DNA from: Alloteropsis semialata
Taxonomy: Eukaryota > Streptophyta > Magnoliopsida > Poales > Poaceae
DNA: 64,000 nucleotides
Reading direction: 5' to 3'
Assembly (NCBI GenBank): GCA_004135705.1
Contig: CM014271.1
Coordinates: forward strand, 36,422,750 to 36,486,749
Shown here: one piece after another, positions 10,855-21,434 of the stretch
How positions within the stretch are numbered: the first letter of the stretch is position 1
How the letters are laid out: every line of letters begins with the position of its first letter
Notes under the pieces: generated by a model
What the model saw: only the letters and a program-made list of their open reading frames with translations
Told to the model about the DNA's origin: nothing
The model's database searches: none
Position numbers and translations under genes: made by a program

Positions 10855-11160
10855 CTCCTTCCATCCCAAAATAAGTGTCCGTTTAGCCTTCAAATTTTGT
10901 CTCACAAAAAGTGTTCGTTTAACCTGAAGTAAGGACCATCTAATTAAATCTATCCTAAACACTAAGAAAAAAATATAGAAAAGCGCATAGAGCCAATCAA
11001 ATGTTTGATTGATGCTATTTTTCTTGTTTCAATGCATGTGCATTTATTGACGGCGCAGTTTTCAATCACACATACCATGAGTAATAATGGGCAACATGGT
11101 CATTTTCTATGACTGCTAATATGTCTGAAAATTTCTAAAGGAACACTTATTTTGTTTATT
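10855..11160 (-). mobile_element. Stowaway-like MITE, degraded right end
   Basis: It begins after TA with CTCCTTCCATCCCAAAATAAG and continues GTGTCCGTTTAGCC, with inner matches to the better-preserved copy at 46211-46522 in the opposite orientation (GGACCATCTAATTAAA, AGCCAATCAAA, TTTCTATGACTGCTAAT). The far end keeps GAACACTTATTTTG but lacks a clean GGGACGGAGGGAG terminus. Confidence 0.65.
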
Positions 11161-11571
11161 ATAATACAAATGCTAGCATCCAAGGAAGACCCGGATCAGT
11201 TCGTCGACTTTGTCAACTCAGAGTTCGGTGAATGAAGACTTGTACGCTACTTCAATATGAGTTTGGATCACAAGGTCACAAGTGTCCATGCCCATCCAAC
11301 CTTTTGAAACTTAATAGGCCTTGCAAATAGTATCCTAGCGTTTTATTTCTTAATTGAAAATGATATACCCATGTATAGCCTTTGTTTATTACCTGTTATT
11401 CTTGATTACCTATACACACTGCTTTACTTATGCTATGCTCGCATGTGCAGGATTAGTCGTGGTTTTGAACTATCTTGTGTGAGTTTGGGGTCATGAAAAA
11501 CTTGGAGGTTTTTGAACCCCGGTTGGAGTGAGTAGACATTAACCGACTTTTGGGTCGAGGCTTGGGTAGTG
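11161..11571. other. No gene; possible older retroelement sequence
   Basis: No open frame with a recognisable domain is present. The sequence on both sides of the 11572-12031 LTR (to about 12750) has the look of old retroelement or UTR-like DNA, but I cannot assign it to a family. Confidence 0.3.
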
Positions 11572-12031
11572 TGTTGGGGAGTTTCTACGGAGTACCTTAT
11601 TGAGGGTCCAAGATTCATGGGAGTCCTCATGGGCTGTAGGCCCGCTAGGAAATTGGACCGGCAACTCTGACAGATATAAGGAAGAGGCGTACAGCTTAAG
11701 GAAACTAGTCGGCTACTAGAAAGCAACCCGGCCTACTCATGTTAGGACTCTGTGTATTGTATCCGACTAGGAGTTTGTATTTTTTGCCTTGTAGACCCTG
11801 TCTCCCGAGTATATAAGGTGAGGCAGGGACCCCTTGTAAAATCATAACCATCAATATGAAGCGATCCACCATACAGGACGTAGGGTATTACGCTCTCTAC
11901 TCGAGGCGGCCTGAACCTGTCTAAATCGTCTCGTGTTCACCATCGTGCTTCTGGTTCCGGCGAGGCCCTCAAGAACAACTCGACTACTTAGGGACCTCCT
12001 ATAGTAGGCTAGCCGGTATAAAAAACCGACA
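11572..12031 (+). mobile_element. Solo or remnant LTR, plus strand
   Basis: It starts TGTTGGGGAGTTTCTACGG and ends AACCGACA, giving TG...CA termini. Internal LTR landmarks are a TATATAAGG promoter-like box near 11810, CTTGTAAAATCATAACCATC near 11833 and the GACGTAGGGTATTACGCTC run near 11878, which resembles the equivalent zone of the other gypsy LTRs in this window. Flanking 5-mers (TAGTG and CTTAT) do not match, so either the target site has decayed or this is one end of a deleted element. Confidence 0.6.
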
Positions 12032-13250
12032 CTTATCGGATACATTTATTTGTGGATACTCATGAGGAGTTGGAGGAATTACCTGTAATGGGTCCATGGT
12101 GGACCATGGAGATGGATGGCCCAGTCTAGAGACTTGCTTGATCCAACTTAGACCGATTCATTTGGATTGACCTGATCGATGGTGTGTGGGACTGAAGCCC
12201 GGCTATCTTACAACACTTGTTTCTAAGACTCTCGACAGCATCGTGGCTAGGCTAGAGATTCAAGATCTAGTGTCCCAAGTTTGGGAATGCAGTATCATAC
12301 TATCCTGATTAGGAAGTCATGATTGTGGGTTGTGTCTCGAGACAGATCGCGACCGTCTCCAGCCTGAGTGGTCCAAGTGTACAAGCTCTGCTGAGTTAAA
12401 ACTATAGTTATAGCCGTGTCCTTGATCAGGGACACCCCTAGAATCGGCTTCTTCTAATTAGTGTTTAGGATATTCTGTCTCTCCCTTTTCAAAATTACGG
12501 AGATTCGGCGCTGCGCTGTTGAGATGGGAAGAGAGGGAGTGTTCCCGTCGACTCGAGAGGAGTAGAGGTGAGAATCCGATGGGACCCTAGTGCGCTAGGA
12601 TTGTCTCATGGAGTTGATAGAATGGGAACTAGGATGAGATCTTTTCTTCTTTTGCCACAGCTGCTTCAATCAAAGGTAACTTATGGCCTAAACACCATGT
12701 TTATTCTACCAATTACTACCTTAGACTTGATCAAAGTTTAATGCAGTCTAAGGCACTCGATTAAGAGAGACAAACATGTGAGCAGTGAGAATAGATCTCA
12801 CTTAGCTAAAGAGACTAAGATCAATAAGAACATGAACACACCCGCAAAAAAAATTTATTACCCGCAAAAAAAAAAAGAACATGAACACTTACTTGTGAAG
12901 AAAGTATCCGTTGAGGTACAAGCTTGGAGGAGGTGCTGACAAGTCCGGCACTCCTCCAAACTACCGCTTACTCATTCTATCTCTCTGTCTCTGTTCTAGC
13001 ACTACAGTTGCAGGTCTTTGCCTTTGGGATGGAGCTCTTTTTTTACGCGATCTTTGTTATGCTATAATTTGCTTGCTGGATTCGATTTTTTTGACTGATT
13101 CCGTTGGTGTGTAGGTTCCTTTCCTTGATTCAAAATTGTTGGGGATATTTAACTTAGTGTCTAGCTAATTTTAGCATGACTATATTAGTTGCTGCTTGTC
13201 AGTATATACAGCTGTCTCACACGCTAAATGAGCCAGCTCGACCTAGCAAA
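12032..13250. other. No gene; unclassified, probably old repeat DNA
   Basis: No frame has a recognisable domain. A short duplicated CCCGCAAAAAAAA motif occurs at 12841-12875. A/T-rich flanks lead to the CACTA-like start at 13251. Confidence 0.35.
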
Positions 13251-14215
13251 CACTACAACAAAGATCTCATGTAGGGGCACTTTTCTATAGACATTTATGA
13301 TTTGTTCTTATAAATATGTTATAATAGATTATAAATACACTTTTTGTTGCAATTTAGAAGGTGGCACAAATGTTGAGACACTACTTGAGGTGTTTTAAAC
13401 CATAGAGATATCTTCTTAAGTCACTTTGTAAAATGTAAATATACAGATTATCTGGGACATCTTTGAGACACTTTGAATTTGACCTTAGCCCCATAAAGAC
13501 ATAGCTTGAGTCATTCATTTTAATATTTTATAGACATTAATTATTTAGATTATTGAGGCAATGTAAGGAACTACATAAGGATTATACTAAGTATACATGC
13601 AAAAATTGGTGTGAGATTGAGATGGATAGCAAGTTGAGGACTGTGTAACTCAATACGAGGTCTCTTGAGTTCAAAGAGCGGTCACTCAAGAATTATCATA
13701 TTTTTACAATATATTTGTAGTGCACATAGAAGATAGAGACAAACAACTTGTCTTATGATACATAAGGAAACTTAACAAAGTGCCTCTTCATTCAAAGAGA
13801 CAATGCTTGTAGTGACATTTCCATGGCATACTCCCTTCATTTTTAGTCCTATCTCCAAAATTGAAATGTTCTGTTTTGATTGTCCTATTTGAATTATGTT
13901 CAAGATCTGACATAAATTGTTATTTCGGCTTTCGTGTAGAGTAATTATTCTAGGACAAAGATTGGTGCATGTATAGAATGCGATCGATACGAGTTTTGTC
14001 AAAAAATTAAGAGTGTATGATGACATGATTAATTAGATGATAAGCAGACTCTCTTATCCTCAGTCATTGTGCCAAAAAAATAGATCTATCAAAATAGAAT
14101 GAGGGAGTATTATAAAATGACTCTATGCGTGTGCAGAGAGAAAACAAAATGTCTCTAGATGACATAACCAGCTCGTTAAGATAAAGAGCTAGCTCGAGCC
14201 GGCTCGATATCCACC
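13251..14215. mobile_element. Possible CACTA-like remnant, left end only
   Basis: The sequence begins CACTACAACAAAGATCTC and contains repeated GACATTT and GAGACACTTTG-like words characteristic of subterminal repeats. No inverted ...GTAGTG terminus is visible on the right, so the boundary is a guess. It is interrupted by the MITE at 13831-14107. No coding sequence is present. Confidence 0.35.
13831..14107. mobile_element. Stowaway MITE, 277 bp
   Basis: TA-flanked termini CTCCCTTCATTTTT (left) and AATAGAATGAGGGAG (right) are inverted repeats, with TA at 13829-13830 and 14108-14109. Length and target site fit Tc1/mariner-derived Stowaway elements. There is no coding capacity. Confidence 0.75.
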
Positions 14216-14559
14216 CCTAGTTGTTCCACTACTTGGCTTCATGGAGTTGAAAAATATGAAGGGAGCAGTCCCAAGACGAATACATATATATATTACATTA
14301 GTAACAGATTTGGACGTCCTAAGTCAAATTATTATACAACATAACAGTATACTACCAATGAACATTTAACATTTTAGACAAAGAAACATGGGAGATCATT
14401 AATGATTGTTGTGCTCAATGACCGCAGAGCAATGGAGTACTGAACTCGTACTACAAGCTAGGAGCATTCACACTGAAATCTTGAGATGCGCTGCCACCGA
14501 CACAAAACGTGAGAAAAAAAAGCTACACCATGTTCTCTATTGTACTAACACATTGCCAA

Positions 14560-14665
14560 TCCTTACATTTGCCCTGCATATAGCGGAGCGGGCAGGTGGT
14601 TTTCCGACGCCGACAGGCCGTCACACGCAGATGACACACCAGTCCATTGATGGCAGCAGCTCGCT
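14560..14665 (-). pseudogene. Remnant of the minus-strand ATL RING gene
   Basis: Short stretches match the 5503-5920 gene: TTTGCCCTGCA...GCGGGCAGGTGGTTTTC (3' end of the RING), then GGCCGTCACACGCAGATGAC (around the first cysteine pair) and the start-proximal TTGATGGCAGC. The DNA for most of the RING and the transmembrane segment is missing. It is recognisable only by comparison with unit A. Confidence 0.6.
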
Positions 14666-14956
14666 GGATCGATCGTCAGATTTAGTCCCTGAATTCCTGA
14701 ACTGAATCCCTGTATATGTCAGCACTCAGCAGTAGCACTAGCACGTGCGACCTTCAGATCACTTCGGACTCCGACGGGGCCGGATTCCGATTCAGCCCCA
14801 GGCAGAGCGAAACGTCAAACGAACTCGGACTCAGGTCCGTTACGATATAATACTCCAGCTGATTGCCTAACGCCCTAACCTAGCTAGGCGTATCATCGAT
14901 CATACATACCACCACTAGGCCCTAGATTGGTAGCTAGATTATGTGATCTCAGCATC

Positions 14957-15434
14957 ATGCCTGATCCAATTGTGATTATAGGGTACGCGCTGCCTGTTCT
15001 GCTCATGGTCGTAACATTGGTACTGCTCACCTGCTGCACCTTCGGAAATCAAGATCACCAGTCGGACGCCGACGAGCGGCCGGAGACGGACGCGCGGCCG
15101 CCGCCGGACGAGGCGGCGGCGCAGATGGCATACATGGCTATCGCCTTGCTGGACCCCTCGCCAGACCAGCGTCGCCTGTGCCTCCTCGGACGGTGCTTCT
15201 GCTGGCACCGGCGGCGGCGGCGGCGATCCATCGGCAGGGACGCCGTTGGAATTGGAGGACTGCGCGATTTGCCTGTGCGCGTTTGAGGACGGCGACTGGT
15301 GCAGCATCATGCCGGTCTGCCGCCACGAGTTCCACCGGGCTTGCATTGAGGATTGGCTGAGGACATACAACAACTCATGCCCCCTGTGCAGGGCTCAACT
15401 GCAATGGTCAGCTGTTGTTGAAGACATGGTGTAG
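14957..15434 (+). pseudogene. RING-H2 protein, copy B (frameshifted)
   Basis: The first frame (ATG at 14957) gives a hydrophobic N-terminal segment (ALPVLLMVVTLVLLTCC) and an acidic/Pro linker ending QRRLCLLG. The +1 frame then gives a Gly-rich linker, ELEDCAICLCAFEDGDWCS, CRHEFHRACIEDWL and CPLCRAQLQWS, stopping at 15434. All eight RING-H2 ligands are present, unlike copy A. The frame change falls between about 15165 and 15200, the same place and direction as in copy A. A GT-AG intron from CAGC|GTCGCC to CGGCAG (about 68 nt) could restore frame here, but copy A lacks the donor. An ATL-like membrane E3 ligase is the likely ancestral function. Confidence 0.7.
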
Positions 15435-15471
15435 GTTTATGACCTGAGGCTAGATAGCATTTCACTAACTA

Positions 15472-15676
15472 CTCCCTCTGTACAAAAAAAGGCATCTAAC
15501 GATTCCAAATTTATCTCAAAAAACAAGGCATTCTACCTCTTTTGGTATACGCATGTGTGCATGCGGACATCAATTAGTGCTAAATATAGCTAATAAACAG
15601 GGATAAGCATTGTTATTTATATTTTTATTAATTTGTCTTAGAATTCATAGGATGCTTTCTTTTTGGACGGAGAGAG
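15472..15676. mobile_element. Stowaway-like MITE, 205 bp
   Basis: Termini CTCCCTCTGTACAAAAAAAG and CTTTTTGGACGGAGAGAG form inverted repeats flanked by TA (15470-15471 and 15677-15678). It lies about 40 bp after the stop of RING copy B. Confidence 0.75.
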
Positions 15677-15679
15677 TAT

Positions 15680-17600
15680 ACATTATTTGTGTATAGAAGG
15701 TATACTACATTTTTTGTTTCATGTTAGAAGAGGAGGCAGAAGGATTATTTTTATATTCCACTTAAAATAACTCCCTTTACATTTGCTATACAACGAAAAA
15801 ACTCTCATCAGCCTGTTATAGCAATATCTTGATCAGAAAGTCATTTGTCAGTTGTGAACAAAGTGCCAAATGCACACAACTCTTGTCACAGTCATTATAC
15901 ATGCAACGATGGTGTGATAAAAAAATTGATGTTAAATGCTAAACAGGTTATCACGGGATTTCCGGAATCTGATGCGGCGGCATTTTTTTGTTGCCGGTTG
16001 AGGACTTTAGCGTTTCTGTGTTTGACTAAGATCGATGGCATCGTATGCGTGCCGCGCCCTCCAAGTCGCTGCGCTCTCTAATCATTTGCAATTTAGTAAA
16101 CGCGCATCAGATTCATATCTCGACGAATTAGGACCAAGTCAAAGAAAGAGATACCATATGATCTGGAACATTATTAGAGTGATTATTATTAAAACATGAA
16201 TGAAGGAGAAGACAGAACTATTTTACATACATTTCGTTCAGAAATGATAGGCATATTTCAACGGAGGAAAAGTCAAACTTTATAAATTTCGACCAATAAT
16301 TAGTCATAAATTACAAAATTTGCTTCAATATTTTGTAGTTAAAGTGGTTTTTGACGTAATATTGAGTCTTTAGCAATTGGCATTGTATGATGATGATATG
16401 AATCAAAGGTCAAAATCTACTTTGTAGTAAGACTTTTTGTTGCTCAAAATACATCTATCTTTTCTGAAATGAGAGAGTATTTCAGTAGAGAATAAAATAC
16501 ACTTTGATTTGTCCTAAGTCAAACTAGTGAAATAGGTCCATCATGTCCATAAAGCCAGTCAAACTTAAAATATAGTTGATTTGTCCTAAGTCAAACTAGG
16601 CAAATAGGTCCATCAAGTCTATAAAGTACCTTGCTATTTCAGGACGGAGGAAGTATATATACGCTTGCAATCAAATTTATTAATCCAACATTTTATTAAT
16701 GTTCATTTATAACATTGCCACTGCCTCTACATTTACGATGGCTAACAAGCCCGGATATATATGATGTGTATCTGTGGATTAGAACTAGTAATGTATAGGA
16801 CTCTTTATATGGAGTCTAAGTTTGCGAAAATGCCCAACTGTCCCTAGTAAGCCTACGTCGTTTACAAAACTTTTGTAGTGTTGAGTTAAAAAGCTTCGAC
16901 ATAATTTTGATTTTCATTTTCTTTTCATCCATTTTCACGATAAGTTCCTTGCAGAAAAAAACTCACCATCAATTGTGTTGTATAGTAACGTTTTTCGTCA
17001 ATTGATCTTACTAATAAGTTTCCCGCCTATGCAATTTGAATTTCATGTTGAAATTAAAAATTTGTAATTTTGCATACGATCTTGGATTGAGACAAACTTT
17101 ATATGAAAATTGTCTGTTTATGAGATAAATAACTTTGTAGTTGAAACATTTTTATTTGAAGCCATTTGGATGCCCAAATAATAGTTTAAACTTTAAAGTT
17201 TCAAACAGCAAGAGTCAAAAGGATTATAACTCCTTGTTGTGTGCACATACGACGTATAGGTGGGATAATAAGGAAGGCTCGCATGAGGGGCACGCCATAT
17301 GGGTTCGAAAGCTGGATACCGCACGAGTGCGTATTTCATGTGCAACACGCGTGATTGGCGTGCGACCGTGAGGGGGAGTTTGGGATGGCTCTCTAGGCAT
17401 ATTAAACTTTTTTTTTGCTATTTTTGTTTGTAGAGTTCTATTACTATTCTTGGGATTTGTACCAATTTTGAATATTGACCTATCCTAGCCAATACCATTT
17501 CCCGCCAGCAGGAATAACCATTCCTATTGGCGTTGGCTTCATGGTTGCTGGTCTGATCACTGTATGAGGTTCTCGCACTGGTACAAAAGAAGGTGTTTGC
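15680..17600. other. No gene; F-box-like upstream fragment and MITE debris
   Basis: Bases about 15990-16110 resemble 46080-46190 (GTTTCTGTGTTTGAC, GTGCCGCGCCCTCCAAGTCGC) and, weakly, the region upstream of the intact F-box gene. Degenerate Stowaway-like sequence spans 16130-16660. The part at 16860-17400 resembles the interior of the 3030 CACTA element (TTTGTAGTTGAAACATTTTT, ATTTGAAGCCATTTGG) with an isolated TTTTGTAGTGTTG end near 16871. No frame carries a recognisable domain. Confidence 0.45.
16506..16649. repeat. 72-bp imperfect tandem duplication
   Basis: GATTTGTCCTAAGTCAAACT begins both units (16506 and 16578), each followed by an AAATAGGTCCATCA run and a TATAAAG-like end. It lies within degraded Stowaway-like sequence ending GGACGGAGGAAGTA near 16655. 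Confidence 0.7.
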
Positions 17601-17907
17601 AATGTTATGGAAATGCTCACATAGCTTGTTGATCGAGCACCGATATAACAAACCACACCCACTTCATTTCATTTATTTTTGTCCCTTGTTGAACATGCAG
17701 TCATCTAAATTCATCCTGGTTAGAACTGTTATAACTTTACATCAATATACATCAGCAATTACACTGGCTAGATCATTAAAAAAGACAAATGAAAAAGGTC
17801 GCAAAGCATATAAGCACGCACACACCATCGTGTTGCATTCCATCTCTGTGCTTCTGCATCTCACACAAACCAGAAAGGAGGCAAGAGTTTGTTGGGTTCC
17901 TTTATCA

Positions 17908-19252
17908 ATGGGGAATGGCGCACGGCGCCACGAGTCCAAGGCCAAGAACAAACGGAGGGGCACACCGCCCGCCACCGGGCTGACACTGACAAGCGCGCAA
18001 GACCTCCCCGACGAGCTCCTCGTCCGTGTCCTCCTTGGCCTCAGCTCATCGCTCCACCTCGTCCGCGCTGCGGCCACGTGCAGGCGCTGGCGCCGCGCCG
18101 TCGCCGACGCAGGCTTCCTCGGCCGCTTCCGCTCCCTCCACGGCGCCCCACTTGTCGCCGGCCACTACTACGTTACGGAGACGCTTCCCCCACACTCGAG
18201 CGACCACCAGTGGCGGCGTCCCGTACCGGAGAAGACGGCGACTTTCGTGCCCGCATCACCAGCTAGCCGTCGTCGACGGCTCCCACTTCTCGCTTGACTT
18301 CCTCTACGTCCCTCCTGCCGAGAACGACGACCGCCCACGCTACATGTACCAAAGCGCCACCAGGCGTGTACGGCACAGCCGGAGCAGGGAGATCATCGAC
18401 AGCCGCGGCAGCCTCCTCCTCCTGAGCAACCGGCCGCGGTGGCACGGGAGTTACTGGTCGCCGGACTTCATCGTCTGTGAGCCCCTGACACGGCGGTGCC
18501 AGGGGATCGCGCGTCCGGCGATGCAGATCCCTCGCCATTTCCTCGGCGGCTTCCTGCTCGACGGCGGCGGCTGCCGTGATGCCATGTCGAACTTCAGGGT
18601 GCTCTCCGTTCTGTACGAGCAAGATGGGTCATTCGGCACGCCACGGGCATGTGTGTTCAGACCAGGCATCGACGGCGGGTGGCGCTTCTGTTGGCGCCCT
18701 ATGGACGACGACGAGGACATCGAGCTCCCGACCATAGACAAGATCCACCTCGCCGGGCGAGCCGCCGGGAGGATCTACTGGGGGATCGAGACCGGCGCCG
18801 TGCTCGTCCTCGACGAGAGCACGCTCGTGTTCTCGCTCCTCACGTTGCCGGAGCAGATGCGGTGGCCGTATCAGAGGACCAGCTTCCACGTCATCGGCGG
18901 CGCGGACGAAGACACCGTGCGCGTCGTGCGGTTGGACGGCCGGGAACTTGTGGTCTACGGCCAGATCCCGGGCTCTGGCTGTGGCCAGTGGGTGGTTGAG
19001 AGGAGTGTCCAGCTGAGAGACGCGGCGGCCGGATTGCCAGGTTGGAAAGATAGTTTCTCTGCCCAGCCGGCGAGGATCGTCGCTGCGGGCGACACCTTCG
19101 TCGTGCTGACGCGAACGGAGAAGACGTGGCTCTTCTCCGTGGAGCTGGAGACCATGGAGGCGGAGCGCCGGCACGAGAGGAACCGGCACCTCGGGCCGGC
19201 TTACCCGTGTGCACTGCCGTGGCCTCCCGTTCTGCGAGCTTGCTTAGATTAG
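17908..19252 (+). CDS. F-box protein with a single frameshift
   Basis: The start ATG at 17908 (MGNGARR, a Lys/Arg-rich leader) matches the starts of the paralogues. The F-box is at about residues 31-75 (DLPDELLVRVLLGLSS, LVRAAATCRRWRR). The frame breaks near 18265, where a 1-nt change converts the expected VVDGSHFSLDF into an Arg-rich reading; the other frame is then open to 19252 with DSRGSLLLLS, FIVCEPLTRR, GRIYWGIETG, VLVLDESTLVFS, TWLFSVELETME and CALPWPP. It is clearly closer to the 1107 gene than to the 9355 pseudogene. One lesion only, so it may be a recent pseudogene or a sequence error. If intact it would be a substrate receptor of an SCF ligase. A LINE lies 57 bp after the stop. Confidence 0.72.
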
Positions 19253-19366
19253 GCTACGCGCTGCAAGGGCTGATGGTGCGATGCTTCTATTAGGCAATGA
19301 AAATCTGCCCAAAACATATCTACTGGGCTTCTGCAACAGTATGTTCAGCTGTGGGTTTATGTTCAG

Positions 19367-19981
19367 ATGGTAGAGCTGCAGGACATGCCCGATAAGTGTA
19401 TCTGGAAGCTTAACGCCTCAGGGGAGTACTCGGCGTCCTCAGCATATTTGGCCCAATTTAACGGGTACACGAGATGCAATTTCAAACAACTTATTTGGAA
19501 GTCGTGGGCACCTAACAAGTGCAAGCTATTTGCTTGGCTAATCATCAGAAACCGGGTGTGGACATCGGATAGACTGGAAGTCCGTGGCTGGCCCCGCAAT
19601 CCTTGTTGTTCGTTGTGCAGGCAAGAACCGGAGATAGGACATCATCTTATGGCCGGCTGCCGTTTCTCCAGGCGCATATGGAGGCTTATTGCGGCTTGGC
19701 TTTCAGTTGAACAGCTGCAGCCGGAGAATTGGCCTGCGACTAGGTCTGTCCTACACTGGTGGACAAACCTAGCCACGACGATGGGTGTGCCGAAGAAGGG
19801 TTTACGGTTTGTGTTGTTGCTTGTGGCATGGGAAATCTGGAAAGAGAGAAATGCGCAAACTTTCAATCATCGAGAACTATCGGCGACAGGTCTCTTTCAG
19901 AAGATCAAGGAGGAGCGAGGACATAGGGTTTGGTGGGCGCAAAGCACCTGGCTGCCTTGTTGCCAGATGCCTAGTTTTTTT
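19367..19981 (+). pseudogene. C-terminus of LINE ORF2: RT zinc-binding domain
   Basis: The open frame shows the zf-RVT pattern found after the reverse transcriptase of plant LINEs: IWKLNASGEYSASSAYLAQF, then IWKSWAPNKCKLFAWLI, NRVWTSDRLEVRGWP, and the putative zinc ligands CCSLCRQEPEIGHHLMAGC. A Trp-rich segment (LHWWTNLA, AWEIWKERNAQTF) follows. No reverse transcriptase or endonuclease domain precedes it, so this is only the C-terminal part of a truncated copy. The reading runs into the hAT element, which supplies its last few codons. Confidence 0.8.
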
Positions 19982-20784
19982 CAGCGGCGGATCTAGGTTC
20001 TGAAGTTAGGGTGGTCCAATAAGACATTTTTTTTTGACATCTCAAAATCTAAATAAAAGTGTTTATGAATGTCTTCAAATCTAAACGGAGTACAATGTTT
20101 GTCTTAAAATAAACTTAAAAAATGCATTACAAAGACACAAGCTAAAATTACAGTATGGGATTCTAGTAATAGAATCCTCATCATAAAAAAAATTATAAGG
20201 ATGGCTAGGACTAAAGCCTACAATCCTCTATACAAGAATCTCCACGCAATTCTGATTTCTTTGGTACCTTGTTCTGTTGCTCAGCTGGTCAGCTAGCTTG
20301 TTGTAAATCGTAATGGGGATTGGTGAATTACCTTGCTCAGCTAGCTTGTTGTTTCCCTTATCGCTTGTTTGGAAATTGCAATTGCAAAGGATTTTGCTCA
20401 GGCTCACGTGATGGCTGCTGCCTGGCGCTTTGCTAGCTTGCTGTGCAGTGCGCAGCACATAGGGTAGCTGTGCAGTGCGATGAAGAAGCTCGCAGCCTCG
20501 CCAATTCACGCCACGGCCTCCGTTCCATCGTCGCTGGACTCACCTGGCCGCCAGCCATGAGCCGCCTCGCCGCCCCAAACTCTAGCGCGGAGAACAGTCC
20601 TGGCGCTGTGGCCGCGCCGGCGCGGGATGCGAAGTGGAGAGTCGAGACGACTCGCGACGGGAGCTAGGGGTTCCGATGTTGTTCGTTGGACTGTTGCCGA
20701 CGCAAATCAGGGGGCTGCTGTTGTTTGGGCCAAATCTTAGGGTGGGCCACGGCCCACCCAGTCCACTCTGTAGATCCGCCCCTG
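19982..20784. mobile_element. Non-autonomous hAT element, 803 bp
   Basis: Terminal inverted repeats CAGCGGCGGATCTAG (left) and CTGTAGATCCGCCCCTG (right; reverse complement CAGGGGCGGATCTAC) agree at 13 of 15 positions. An identical 8-bp target-site duplication GTTTTTTT lies at 19974-19981 and 20785-20792. An 8-bp duplication with CAG...CTG ends is diagnostic of hAT elements. No transposase frame is present. It is nested in the LINE. Confidence 0.85.
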
Positions 20785-20921
20785 GTTTTTTTTACCCATT
20801 TCTTTTCTTTCTTTCTTTTTGCCCTGTAGTGCGCCGCTGGCACACTTCTTGTAAACTCCTGCTCTTTTAATAGAAACGGTACAGTCTGGGCTTCGTTCAT
20901 TCAAAAAAAAAAAAATCTGCC

Positions 20922-21118
20922 TCTCAGGGCACACATTCCCTGTTGTGTTCTTCGATTCAACAGGCTATTACAGTCGCACACTTGACTTCGGTGTTTTATT
21001 CATACACGAGATGAAATAACAGGGGCGCACCATGCATGTTGCACGTGTTAGGATCAAGAAAAAAGATTATACATACTCTTGTAACTTGTGTGACGATAGC
21101 AGCAACACAGTTATGTTA
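20922..21118. other. No feature seen
   Basis: Short spacer between the LINE target-site duplication and the Tourist-like MITE. It probably represents the original sequence downstream of the F-box gene. Confidence 0.4.
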
Positions 21119-21434
21119 GAGCAACTCCAGTGGAGGATCCTAAATGGGTCTCTACTTTAAATTTTAAGGTCTTTTTTCAAAAAATCAACTCCAGCAGGAC
21201 CCCTAAATAAACATGTATTTTTCATGTCCACCCAAATTTCAGCTCCAAGCCCCCATTCCTAGGGGCCTCCAATCCCCCCTCAAAACTTGGGTCTCACTAT
21301 TTTTAGAAGAAAATAGGGGCCTGGGCTGTTTTCTCACTGGAGTTGAAAGGTAATTTTGGGCCCCTATTTTTTGCAATCCGGCTTGCAAATGAATTTTGGG
21401 GGCTTCAATTTGGAGGCCTCCACTGGAGTTGCTC
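21119..21434 (+). mobile_element. Tourist-like (PIF/Harbinger) MITE, copy 1, 316 bp
   Basis: Termini GAGCAACTCCAGTGGAGG and CCTCCACTGGAGTTGCTC are perfect inverted repeats, flanked by TTA (21116-21118 and 21435-21437). Size and TTA target fit Tourist/PIF-Harbinger elements. Two further copies are at 27797-28112 and 28727-29042. Confidence 0.88.

Larger units (their letters stand above)
14290..15440. repeat. Segmental duplication unit B (RING pair)
   Basis: This is the second copy of the 5180-6670 block. Flanking sequence, the remnant of the minus-strand RING gene and the complete plus-strand RING gene occur in the same order and orientation. Internal deletions shorten the part that held the minus-strand gene. 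Confidence 0.75.
19310..20911 (+). mobile_element. 5'-truncated LINE (L1-like) with hAT insertion
   Basis: The insertion is bounded by a 10-bp target-site duplication AAAATCTGCC at 19300-19309 and 20912-20921, the right copy directly following the poly(A) tail (about 20903-20911). It carries the end of ORF2 and a 3' tail (CTTGTAAACTCCTGCTCTTT, then a T/A-rich run). About 0.8 kb of LINE remains; the rest of the interval is the hAT element at 19982-20784. It landed just past the F-box stop at 19252, probably in that gene's 3' UTR. Confidence 0.85.

Noticed and set aside
15168..15236. A 68-nt GT-AG intron that would restore frame in RING copy B
   Set aside because: The paralogous copy A lacks the GT donor at the same position yet has the same frame change, and the length is short for a grass intron.
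17418..17651. Minus-strand open frame and a plus-strand CLQCYGNAHIAC zinc-knuckle-like stretch
   Set aside because: Ligand spacing does not fit CCHC and no neighbouring retroelement domain supports it.
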